From NCBI GenBank assembly GCA_028456385.1, contig JALNQF010000666.1, forward strand, positions 1 to 17,532: a stretch of DNA of 17,532 nt, written 5' to 3'. The notes under the pieces were generated by a model. The model had not been told where the DNA came from and made no database searches. It saw only the letters and a list, made by a program, of their open reading frames with translations. The DNA comes from Ophiosphaerella korrae. Taxonomy: Eukaryota > Ascomycota > Dothideomycetes > Pleosporales > Phaeosphaeriaceae. This document shows positions 1 through 8,146 of this stretch, one piece after another; positions within the stretch are counted from its first letter, which is position 1, and each line of letters begins with the position of its first letter. The translations under genes and the position numbers were made by a program.

Positions 1-726
1 CTCTAACTTATCTACTATAAAAGTAGGCTTTATAAGCTTCTTAAGAAGGTCTAGTATATTAGCTAGGAGTATTTATATAGATAGAGATACTAGCGCTTCT
101 ATAACTTTTTATATTACTTCTTTAGTATTTAATTCTAGAGTATTAATCTACTTAAGCTTCTTTACGTAGTTCTTTTATTTATCTATTTTTTTAAGAAGTT
201 ATTCTAGATCTATTTCTATTTCTATATTATTAAATTAGGTCTACTTAGATTTAAAGAATTTAGCCTCTTTTTTATAATTGTTTTGTATAGCTAGAATAAG
301 TACTAAGAGTTCTTAGGTCTTAAACCCTACTATAGTAATATATATAGTTTTAGTAATATCTTCTTCTACTAGATTCCCTTTTATTTTTAGTTACTATATC
401 TAGAATCTATTATATTCTTTTACGCTTAGTATTCTATCTTCTTCTAAATTGTCTATTACACCCCTAAGTAAGTTTATTACTACTATTATCTAAGGCTATA
501 CTAGCTATTATACTATAGGGTTTAGCGTTACTTAAGAGTCTATTTCTCTATACTTTAGGTCTTACATTCTCTACTAGATATACTAGATTATTGTATTATT
601 CTAGTTACCTCTTACTCTAATCTATTTAATAAACCCTTAGTAAGTTAGCTCTATACTCTATTAGTATCTTCTAGTTTCTAGATTAAACTAAATCTATCTA
701 TTAAGTATTAAAGCTTTTCTTTCTTT

Positions 727-768
727 ATAGTTATTAACGTAGTAGTTTAGGTTTTTATACCTAATATA
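727..768 (-). other. Zinc knuckle motif of element C gag (all ligands RIP-mutated)
   Basis: Fourteen codons on the minus strand translate as YIRYKNLNYYVNNY. Tyrosines occupy all four ligand positions of C-x2-C-x4-H-x4-C, each one transition away from Cys or His. The motif identifies the frame as a retroelement gag. Confidence 0.6.
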
Positions 769-801
769 ACTATAAAAGTCTAAACTTATACTTACTATAT
801 T

Positions 802-849
802 ATTCTAATACTAAGGTCTTGCGCTATTCTAATACTAAAGTCTTACGCT
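802..849 (-). repeat. 24-bp in-frame tandem duplication in element C gag
   Basis: Two adjacent 24-bp units (802-825 and 826-849) differ only by G/A changes. The length is eight codons, so the duplication lengthened the protein just upstream of the zinc knuckle without shifting frame. The differences are RIP-type, so the duplication predates at least the last RIP cycles. Confidence 0.7.
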
Positions 850-2330
850 ATTCTAAAATAGTAGTAAAAAGTTCTTTTAAAATTATAGCCCGATTATAAA
901 AGGTATTACTAACTATAGGTTTACTATAGCCTAAGGGGTTTATATATACTTATCTACCTTAATTTGTCTTTCTATAACTAAGTATACCTCTAGTAGCTAA
1001 ATAAGCTCTTAGGCTCTAGCGTTTAGGTTATTTATAGCTACAAGAGTAATTACTTAGAGTTTTATTATTTTAAAGTGTTCTATAAGATTATTAACTTCTA
1101 ATTATATAACTTCTATTCCTAGAAGTATTTAGACTCCCTTCTATCCTTAAGTCTAGTTGTAAGAGTTAGGTATAGGCTTTATATTAGGAGGCCTAAATAT
1201 TCTTTTAGTTATTATATATAGTTATTTCTTATAGCTTACTAGCTTTAGTACGCTTATAGTTCTTTTAAAGGCTAGGTTAAAACGTTCTACTTATAGGTCT
1301 CTCTATACTAGCTAGTTAAGGTATTTCTAGATTATTTAAAAGTTAAAGTCTTCTGCGTTTTTATTACTTAGGTTGTATTTATTAAAGACTTTTTATAAGT
1401 AGTACTTATTAAGTCCTTTTACTAGGTAGTATCTCTTTATAGTTTTTATAATTATTCCTACTCTTTAGTACTTTATAAACTAAGGGCTAAAGTTATTAAA
1501 GTAGTCTTAGAGAGAGAAGTTATCTATAAGTAAGTATTACTATAGCTAGGTTTAGAGTACTTCTTCTATCTCTTCTTGTTATACCTTATTAGACTCTTAG
1601 AATCTATTTCTTATTACCTCTCTAACCTTTACCTAATCTTTAGCTTTCTCTACTTCTATAAACTTAGTTATACTTTGTTTAATAATATCTTTTCTTATCT
1701 TATTACTAAACGTAATAACGTTATAGATCTAGTCTCTAATAGGCTATCTATAAAAGATTACTTATTCTTTAATACTATCTAGAAACTCTATTATATTAGT
1801 ACTAGTAAACTTAAACTTCTTATCTATAAATAGGTTTTATTTACTAATATATACTCTACTATTCTATTCTACTATTATTTTAATAGCTACTATAAGCTAG
1901 CTAAATATCTCTAAAGATATTTTAATTGTTAGTTATAGTATATTTAGGATAGTAGAGCTATTATCTATTATTAGTATACTAATTCTTTTAGGTGTATCCT
2001 ATAGTCTTTTAGGTGTTAGGTTTAGGAGTCCTAAGTTATATAAAGAAGTTCTTAGCTAGTAGAGAGATAGCCTTAGTGTAGTCTCTTTATTAGATAATAG
2101 GTTAGATCTTATAGCTTAGGATTACTTTATAATATTCTTTCCTTTACTACTCTCTTTATACGTTATTTGTCTATAATTATAGTGTACTACTTACTACTAC
2201 TAGGCTATTTCTTTCTTACTATACTGCTTGTTATCCTTTTCTATCTTTACTATTTTCTTTCTAGTTATTTTTCTATTTTAATGTTCCTATTGTCTATACC
2301 TCTATTAGCTATTTATTAAGTACCTAAGGG

Positions 2331-2852
2331 CTCGTTAAGAGCTTCTCTAATATTTCCTGTTAGCTTCTTTGTTTTTAGCTAGTTGCGCTACTAGCCTTTT
2401 GTACTACCTATAGCCCCTTAGGTCTTAGGCTCTATATATTTATAGCGTATTACTATTTTTATACTTGTACTTGTACTATACTTATTCCTATACCTATTCT
2501 TATACCTATTCCTGTGCCTTACGCAATAGTACGTAAGCTAGCACTCTTAAGGCTAAGGTTATAGGTTTAAGTTTTACGTTAGTTGCTAGTTATTATAGAG
2601 TTATGTGCTTAATATAGATCTAGGGCCTAAGAGCTTATTAGTCTTAAGGAACTTAGACTTTATTAGCTAAACTAGTTCTAAACGTTGTTTATACTCCTAT
2701 AGATTATATCCTACAACCTAAGGGCCTATTAGCTCTCTTATACCTCCCCTCCTTAATAGTTCGCCTCCTTATAAAGCCCTTAGTACTTATATTTCTTTAG
2801 TAACTACCTACCTCCTTTTTACTATTCCTTTTTTCTATAATACTTTACTATA
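2331..2852 (-). other. Leader or LTR region of element C, non-coding
   Basis: No family-like reading frame is visible between the right end of element C and its gag. The stretch holds a simple repeat at 2463-2518 and is less AT-rich than its surroundings in places, for example the C-rich run near 2745-2765. It could be the 5' LTR plus untranslated leader. Without a second LTR copy the internal boundary cannot be set. Confidence 0.35.
2463..2518. repeat. Short tandem repeats (6-bp and 12-bp units)
   Basis: ACTTGT-type hexamers occupy about 2463-2475. They are followed by three 12-bp units at 2483-2494, 2495-2506 and 2507-2518 with consensus TATTCYTATACC. The third unit ends TGTGCC, probably the less mutated form of TATACC. 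Confidence 0.6.
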
Positions 2853-3390
2853 GTATAAGTACTTTATAAGCTTATCTACTATTATTAGAATTCTATTATA
2901 TTTAACTCTTAATATTAGGTCTTTAGATATTAGTAGTTTCGTAATAAAGTATATTGTAATAACTTTTTATAGATATTCTAGTATCTTAATTAGTTATAGT
3001 ATCCTATATAGTATATATTTATTATACTTGTTTCTATAATATTCTATATATTCTTGTAGTACTTCTATTATTAGTTATCTTACTTTTAGGATATAATAAT
3101 CTTTTAAGAGTCTATCTAATATTTTATTAATACTCTAGTATCTATATACTAGTAGTTTATAGAATTACTATATAAATTCTCTATATATTTTCTTTAGAAT
3201 ATATATTCTTCTATAGGCTTTTGTAAATTCTTCTTAGATTTTAAGTTTCTTTATTTCTTTAAGGGCTTTTTCTATTTCTTACTAGATCTATTTATCTAGC
3301 TCGCTATCTCCTCTCTTAAGTGTTGTAGCTATCTTAGGTATATTTAGGACTAGATATCCTTTTTTATTCTTAACTAGAACTATACTAGTA
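2853..3390 (-). pseudogene. pol: Integrase N-terminal fragment of copy 1
   Basis: The minus-strand translation aligns with the plus-strand integrase of copy 2 (9240-9700). It includes the RYxxINKIL segment near 3143 that belongs to the HHCC zinc-binding part, with a His replaced by Tyr or a stop. The frame continues from RT (anchors 4220 and 3143 are 359 codons apart). The alignment stops abruptly at about 2852, inside the catalytic core and before the second and third acidic residues, because element C is inserted there. The rest of the gene would be to the left of the window. Confidence 0.75.
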
Positions 3391-4731
3391 GTATTTACTT
3401 CTTCTTATAAGTTTAGTCTTCTACTTAGGGCGTCTATAAACTAGTTACCTTTACCCTTTATATATATTATTTCTATATTAAATATTAATAGAAACTCTTA
3501 CTATCTTATATAGCGTTATAATAAATCCTTATTTGTTATAAATCCTATAAGATTCTTATAGTCTATATAGACTTTTGTTTAGTATTTTACTTCTTATAAA
3601 TATACTCTCTATTATTTTAATACTTTATAGATTACTAGTATTTCTTTATTATAAATTAGGTAGTTAAGTTCTACTAGCTTTATTTTCTTAGAGAAGTACT
3701 TAACTAAGTGTTCTTATTTAATATCTTAGTCTTCTTGTATTAGTACTATTCTATAAACTAAATTAGATGCGTCTATTTTTACTATTATAGGTAGGTCTAG
3801 GTTATATATTCTAATAACTAGGTTTTCTATAAATTTTTACTTAATTTAACTAAATACCTCTTTATATTCTTTAGTCTACTTAAATAGCGTATCTTTCTTT
3901 ATAAAGTTTATTAGTAGCTCTATTAGCTTTAACTAGTTAACTATTAACTTTCTATAGAAGTTTGCTAGTCTATAAAACTATTATACTTCTTGTAAGTTTT
4001 TAGGTATTAGCTATTCTTAGATTACTTTAATCTTGTTTAAGTTAATTATAATTTTTCCTAGTTTTATAATAAATCTAAGTATGTCTATTTCTTTTATATA
4101 GAATTTGTATTTCTTTATTTTAAGAAATATCTAACTTTTTACTAGTTTCTCTAGTACTTTGTATATATACTATATATATTCCTCTTCTATTCCTAAGAAT
4201 ATAAGGATATTGTCTAGGTATACGAATATAAATACGTTTAAGTACTCTCTTCGTACTATATTAATTCTTTTCTAGAATACTACTTATGCATTTATAAGTC
4301 TAAGTAGTATAACTAGATATTTATATAGTCTATATTATATTCTAAACGTAGTTTTCTATTAATCTCCTTTCTTAATTCTAATCTAGTAGTAGGCGTTTTA
4401 GATATCTAGTTTAGTAAGGATTTATACTTTTTATAGCCTATTATATATTTTATCTATTTATAGTTAGAGGTATTAGTTTATATTTATAATTGCGTTTATT
4501 TTCCTAAAGTCTACGCCAGGTTATTTTTTATCTATCCCCTTTTTATCTACAAAGATAAGTCTATATACTACTAAGGATTTAGATTCTTATATCTATCTTT
4601 TCTTAGTTACGTTTTATATAAATATTTATTTAATCTTTAATTCTTCTTCTGTTTTTCTATAGACTAGGCTCTATCTTACGTCTTTCTCTTCTTCTAGTTC
4701 TATTACTAGGTCCTATAACTAATATTCTAGA
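3391..4731 (-). pseudogene. pol: Reverse transcriptase and RNase H of copy 1, dead
   Basis: The minus strand encodes a Ty3-type RT: a TKLDI segment near 4405-4420, a YxYLVI segment near 4310-4325 (the palm YEYLVMPFGL region after RIP), and the catalytic box YLDN at 4209-4220. The family box is normally YxDD, so the second Asp reads Asn here. RNase H follows, with the VY(T/I)D(H/Y)KNL-like segment near 3540-3575 and a terminal DALSRR-like segment near 3415-3430. Many TAG/TAA stops interrupt the frame. Copy 2 carries the same domains on the opposite strand, and the two can be aligned base for base with mostly transitions. Confidence 0.85.
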
Positions 4732-4736
4732 AGGTA
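4732..4736. repeat. Target site duplication AGGTA, left copy
   Basis: AGGTA at 4732-4736 is repeated exactly at 5008-5012, flanking the solo LTR. A 5-bp duplication is typical of Ty3/gypsy and Ty1/copia integration. Copy 3 carries the uninterrupted equivalent sequence near 12022-12045. Confidence 0.8.
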
Positions 4737-4779
4737 TGTAAGGGAGTTATCCCTTATATCTCTTATTTTCGCACTAATA

Positions 4780-4802
4780 TTAGTAAGTTTGCAACTTACT
4801 AA
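4780..4802. repeat. Perfect inverted repeat in family B LTR, 10-bp stem, 3-nt loop
   Basis: TTAGTAAGTT (4780-4789) is followed by a TGC loop and AACTTACTAA (4793-4802). The second family B copy has a longer 14-bp stem at 16161-16191. It could form a hairpin in RNA or a protein-binding palindrome; its function is unknown. Confidence 0.8.
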
Positions 4803-4858
4803 CATGGCAAACTTACTAATATTACAAACTTACTAACATCGCAAACTTACTAACATTT
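4792..4858. repeat. 17-bp tandem repeat in family B LTR, four units
   Basis: Four units of about 17 bp with the core CAAACTTACTAACAT run through this stretch. They differ at the unit junctions and at RIP-type positions. The 3' half of the neighbouring hairpin is the first unit. Confidence 0.75.
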
Positions 4859-4895
4859 AACTACCTTTCTACTTTTAGTTAGCGCTTAGTAGGCT

Positions 4896-4915
4896 ACTAG
4901 GTATATATACCTAGT
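4896..4915. repeat. Perfect 20-bp palindrome with TATA core in family B LTR
   Basis: ACTAGGTATATATACCTAGT equals its own reverse complement. The TATATA centre could be the LTR promoter TATA element, but a symmetric sequence gives no direction. The 16011 copy has the degraded equivalent near 16115-16130. Confidence 0.6.
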
Positions 4916-5007
4916 ACTTACTTAGATAGCTTTATCTACTATTTACTCTTTTTAGTTAATTGTTAAAACTACCTTATTAAGTTATCTTGCGTAAAGTCTA
5001 CCTTATA

Positions 5008-5012
5008 AGGTA
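5008..5012. repeat. Target site duplication AGGTA, right copy
   Basis: This is the exact partner of 4732-4736, directly after the CCTTATA end of the solo LTR. Confidence 0.8.
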
Positions 5013-5560
5013 GTTGTTAGGTTCTATAAGTTATTTCTCCTACTTCTTATATTCTTCTAGGAATTATCTCTTATACGTAGTTATGTTAGCTTTTAACATA
5101 TCTTTTTTAAGGTAACTAATCTTCTCTATTCTCTAGTTAATCCTTAGGTTAGTTATCTATAACTATAGTATACCTAATATTATATCTTGTATATTATTAA
5201 TTATTGTTATATCTATAACTATATTTATAATCTCTAGTCCTTCTATCCTTACTATTAAAGGTACTGTTTTAAACTTAATAAGTTCCTAGAATAGTTTTCC
5301 TTTAATTATACTTAGTTATTAAGGGTATTTCTTTGTTATATAGCGCATTCCTTACTTTTCTATAAACTTCTTAGATATAAAGTTCTTTGTAGCTCTACTA
5401 TTAATTATAATTTATACTTTCTTTCTTTAGTATATACTTGTTTTTATAACGTGTAGGCCTATTATACCTTATAGCTTTTCTTACTTAAGTTTTTCTTTAA
5501 ATTATCTATCCTTCTAGGGCTTTTACCCTATTTTACAATTATAATTCTCGTGTTTTAGAT
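5013..5560 (-). pseudogene. pol: Aspartic protease (retropepsin) domain of copy 1, dead
   Basis: On the minus strand the active-site region at 5384-5405 reads I-N-S-R-A-T-K. This is the Ty3 motif I-D-S-G-A-T-K after GAT-to-AAT and GGA-to-AGA changes, and it is followed by NFISKKFIEK. In the living family this domain cleaves the gag-pol polyprotein inside the particle. It lies in phase with the gag zinc knuckle (436 codons from anchor 6713) and with RT across the solo LTR. Both the catalytic Asp and the adjacent Gly are lost by G-to-A changes. The linker to gag is about 60 codons longer than in copy 3. The domain limits are approximate. Confidence 0.8.
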
Positions 5561-6602
5561 ATTTATTATATATGTATTTGTACTTTAACTATATTTCTTT
5601 AACGTATTCTTTTAATAGTTTTAGTTCTAGTCTAATTAATATATATTCTTTGTTAGGGATCTACGTTATTTTCTAACCTTTAATTTCTTTTCTTAGGATT
5701 ACTCTTATATAGTCACGTCCTTGTTTTATCTATACGTAATTTTGTACTTTCTCTTCTCTATATAGGTAGTAATATATGTTTAGATATAATACCTATGCAA
5801 TTTCTAGGTGTGCTAGATGTTCTAGATCTATTCTCTTATTATCCCCTTCCTAGTACTTGTCTATACTAGGTCTTTTAGTTATTAGGATATAGTACGTTAC
5901 TAGTACTTATAGTATATAGGCTTTGTTAATCTATCTCGTCTTTCTTACAAAGTACTACTACTCTTTTTATATAGGTATTCTTCCTACTACAACTATATAT
6001 TACTCTATCTATTATTAGAATGTTATAAACTTTATTACTCTAGGATTGCGTTCTTTCTAGTCTTTGTATACTTCCTCTATACTTATAACTAGTAAGTTAT
6101 TCTAAATAAACTTCTAGTCTATATTTTATTCTACTATATCTATTGTTGTATAGCTATTATAGCTTTATATATTTAACTAGGTATACTCTATATCTCTTAC
6201 GTTAGTTCTCTTTTTACTTTCTTGTAGTTCTTTAGAAGAAGCTATAGTAGTCTCTTTATCTAGTACTAGTTCTTTAGCCTAGATTAATAGTGTCTAGGGT
6301 TCTTCTCCTTCTAAGTCTTTTATTAGTAAGTCTATTATATAGGCTATTTCTTCTAGCTATACTTTTATTCTCTTTTCTTTTATTACTACTACTCTATACT
6401 TCTATTAGAACTATCTTACTCTTTATTTACTAGAAAGATATATATAGTAGTTATTATTATAATAAAAGGTCTAATAGAGTATTACGTATTACGTTTCTTT
6501 ACTCCTAGCTACTTTCTCTTAAGGTTTAGCCTATGCTTGTAGTACTTCCTTCTTCTTCTTAGTTGTTTTTAACTAAGTTTCTTTCTTTAGGTTCTTACTT
6601 TT

Positions 6603-6644
6603 GTAGTCTTTTACGAAGTGTCCTAGTTTCCTATATTTATAATA
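6603..6644 (-). other. Second zinc knuckle of copy 1 gag
   Basis: The fourteen codons read YYKYRKLGHFVKDY. His is intact, while the three Cys positions of C-x2-C-x4-H-x4-C all read Tyr, each by a single TGY-to-TAY change. It lies 23 codons after the first knuckle, in frame. Confidence 0.8.
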
Positions 6645-6671
6645 TACTGTGTCTTTCTTTTTCTATAATTA

Positions 6672-6713
6672 GTAGTCTTTCGCGTAGTAGCCCTTTTTAC
6701 TATAGTTAAAGCA
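6672..6713 (-). other. First zinc knuckle of copy 1 gag
   Basis: The fourteen codons read CFNYSKKGYYAKDY. The first Cys is intact; the second Cys, the His and the last Cys each read Tyr. The spacing fits C-x2-C-x4-H-x4-C. Ser after the second ligand is one G-to-A change from Gly. Confidence 0.8.
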
Positions 6714-7686
6714 CGTAAAGTCTTTGTTCTTTCTTTTCTTCTTATCCTTGTTAGCGTTAAGGATTATAGGGTCTCCCTTATCTTAGTTATAGTTGTAACC
6801 TCTATACTTGTTCTTCTTCTATTCTCGAAGATTATCGTTAATTTAGATTGCCTACTACTTTAGAGCTTCTAGTGTCCTTAGTTTTTCTATATAGATTATC
6901 TTGTATTAGATTTTTAAATTTAGTCCTTGCTTAAATCGTAACATTAAGGCTAACTTATTCTATTCTATATTTTAGGATAGTTATTTAAACTATAATACGT
7001 ACTTAGGAATACTCTAACTTTGTGTAAGCTTCTCTAGCTATTCTTTAGCTTGTTAGGTAACGTCTATATCCCTAAATGCTACTCTTATTCGTTTAGTAAA
7101 GTACTTGTAACTTCTAAAAATAGCTCTAGTTTTGTCTTTCTAGGTTATTAGAGAGTATGTTGTAGAGTCTGTCTAGTAAGGTTCGTACTATCTTATTGTA
7201 TCTTCTTTAAGGTGCAGTCTAATATATATTACTTTCTTTTCTTCTATGTTAAAGTGTAGTACTTGTATATCTATCTAGAGTTGTGCTAAGGCTATAAAAG
7301 GTCTAAGTTTCTCCCTTATTCTATTAAACTTCTTGAGGATAGGTATCTTTAGTAGTTTCTTCGTCGTACTTATCTCTAGGCATTATATAATTAGCTCTAT
7401 CTAATTTTAGCCTTTAATAATAGCCTTAATCTATACTTTGTTTTGCTTTGCGTAATCTTGCAGCTCCTTATTCTACGTTTCTAAAGCGTTAATTACTATC
7501 TTTATATCTTCTTTCTTAGAGATTAAGTTGTTTATGTAGGTCTTGATGTCCTTCTATACTATATTATCTAACTTATAACTACTTATAGGTGCCTTAGCTC
7601 CTTTTCTAGTTAAACCTTCTACTATCGTGTTAGCTAGACCGTGCGCTACTTACGCTTCGCTTCTCGCAATAACTAAATCGGCAAAG

Positions 7687-8146
7687 TGTAATAGGTGTTT
7701 ACTAGGGTTAACTTCCTAGTACCTAAAGGTGTTAGTAGATTAGGAGGTAATAGTAGAAAGTTCGTGTTGTAATCTGCAATAACTATAAACAATAGAAGAT
7801 GTTTCGCAACTGTCTTGTATTAGCGTTCTGTAGTTAAAGGATTAAATTGCTAATACTATCCTAATAATGCGTATTGTAATAACTATATACTTATAGTGAT
7901 CTGTTTGTGCAACCTTATAGATTACTACTAATCTGTTTGCACGTAATTATAGATTATCTTAATCTGTTAGTACGTTATTATAGATTACTACTAATCTGTT
8001 TATACGTAATTACAGATTACTACTACGTGTCCTAATTGTAGGTAGCCTCCTAATCGAGATCGTTACCCCGCTCGTCCTATGCTTCGTCAGCGTCCGAGTC
8101 AGGACTAATTAGCTCTATCTCGATTTCTCTTGTTACGCCTGTAACA
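7687..8146 (-). repeat. 5' LTR of copy 1 (subfamily A1), 460 bp
   Basis: Read on the minus strand it starts TGTTACAGG at 8146 and ends CCTATTACA at 7687, inverted ends that differ at two positions. All five family A LTRs here share these ends (CCTGTTATA, CCTATTATA, CCTATAATA and TACGTAATA in the others). The copy 4 LTR is nearly the same length (458 bp). It holds a GC-rich island near 8040-8105 and the 32-bp repeats at 7899-8034. Gag leader sequence follows directly inside. Adjacent 8147-8151 (TCTTT) is the predicted target duplication, with its partner outside the window. Confidence 0.85.
7899..8034. repeat. 32-bp tandem repeat in the LTR, about four units
   Basis: The unit is roughly AATCTGTTTGCACGTAATTAT followed by AGATTACTACT. 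Each unit contains the inverted pair AATCT/AGATT and a central ACGT. The same array occurs in degraded form in copy 2 (about 11432-11540), copy 3 (about 14746-14836) and copy 5 (about 14985-15105). By position it lies in the 5' (probably U3) half of the LTR, where enhancer-like repeats are common, but no function is shown. Confidence 0.75.

Larger units (their letters stand above)
1..2330 (-). pseudogene. gag: gag-like polyprotein of element C with CCHC zinc knuckle, dead
   Basis: One minus-strand frame can be followed across this region despite many TAG/TAA stops. Around 1785 it reads EFLDSIKE, like the start of the capsid-type domain of fungal gag proteins in which an F-x-G-x-N-V-T-E-F-L motif is usual. 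At 727-768 the translation gives Y-x2-Y-x4-Y-x4-Y, exactly the spacing of a CX2CX4HX4C nucleic-acid-binding knuckle after TGY-to-TAY and CAY-to-TAY changes. Near 40-100 it reads ALVSLSIQILLAN, resembling the leucine-rich linker before an aspartic protease in some Ty3-like gag-pro proteins. The anchors at 1785, 768 and 96 are all in phase (339 and 224 codons apart), so no net frameshift has occurred. The true start is not identifiable. The family assignment rests on motif memory and is moderate; the knuckle spacing is directly visible. Confidence 0.55.
1..2852 (-). mobile_element. Element C: RIP-degraded retroelement, 5' part with gag, truncated by window edge
   Basis: This segment reads on the minus strand and is unrelated to the family A elements beside it. 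Its right end is placed by comparison with copy 2: copy 1 integrase matches copy 2 up to the sequence AGTATAAGTACTTTATAAGC beginning at 2852, and the two diverge to the left of it. Read on the minus strand, C begins TATAGTAAAG, which could be a RIP-altered TG start of an LTR, and 2853-2857 (GTATA) would be the target duplication. No second LTR lies in the window to prove this. The order is a leader of about 500 bases, a long gag frame with a zinc knuckle, and then a linker like those that precede a retropepsin. Protease, RT and integrase should lie to the left of base 1. Confidence 0.6.
4737..5007 (-). mobile_element. Solo LTR of family B, 271 bp
   Basis: The segment begins TGTAAGG and ends CCTTATA, which is the inverted complement after one C-to-T change (CCTTACA), giving the TG...CA ends of an LTR. 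It is flanked by AGGTA on both sides. The corresponding site in copy 3 lacks it and joins the two flanks directly, which confirms insertion. Two further copies at 16011-16271 and 17434-17532 match it on the opposite strand. No internal retroelement sequence accompanies it, so it is a solo LTR left by recombination between two LTRs. Insert plus duplication is 276 bp, a multiple of three, so protease and RT stay in phase across it. The strand given follows the host element, since LTR polarity cannot be proven. Confidence 0.9.
5561..7640 (-). pseudogene. gag: gag of copy 1 with two zinc knuckles, dead
   Basis: The minus-strand frame starts shortly after the LTR and carries a retrotransposon gag-like region, for example KLRPFIA near 7290-7310 followed by a Q-IDIQVLHF segment. 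Two CCHC knuckles follow at 6672-6713 and 6603-6644. Gag forms the virus-like particle and binds the element RNA. The start codon is not certain: the first in-frame residues after 7660 read RSEA with a stop soon after, and no conserved ATG is obvious. Copies 3 and 4 carry the same gag. This copy is relatively lightly mutated near its N-terminal end (7200-7680), with many retained CG and CA dinucleotides. Confidence 0.85.
2853..8146 (-). mobile_element. Family A copy 1: Ty3/gypsy chromovirus, 5' LTR to integrase, interrupted
   Basis: Read on the minus strand the order is 5' LTR (7687-8146), gag, protease, RT, RNase H, integrase, the order of Ty3/gypsy elements. The copy is cut at 2852 by element C and carries a solo family B LTR at 4737-5007. 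Anchor codons at 6713 (gag knuckle), 5405 (protease), 4220 (RT) and 3143 (integrase) are all in the same phase. The ancestor therefore probably encoded one gag-pol polyprotein, and damage is by substitution. It retains more CpG and CpA than the other copies, most clearly in 7600-8110, which suggests it is the youngest family A element here. Its outer LTR end at 8146 abuts the RT of copy 2, its insertion target. Confidence 0.85.

Noticed and set aside
1576..1782. 68-codon plus-strand open reading frame
   Set aside because: It lies antisense to the element C gag frame, is low-complexity (Leu, Tyr, Ser, Ile) as expected from TA-rich DNA, and shows no family motif.
4737..5007. Interpretation of family B as a MITE with terminal inverted repeats
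   Set aside because: The inverted ends are only about 7 bp and have the TG...CA form. The target duplication is 5 bp and not TA or 8-9 bp, which favours an LTR.
7899..8034. Regular repeats that could suggest a CRISPR array
   Set aside because: The 32-bp units are adjacent without unique spacers, lie inside an LTR, and recur in the other LTRs of the same family.
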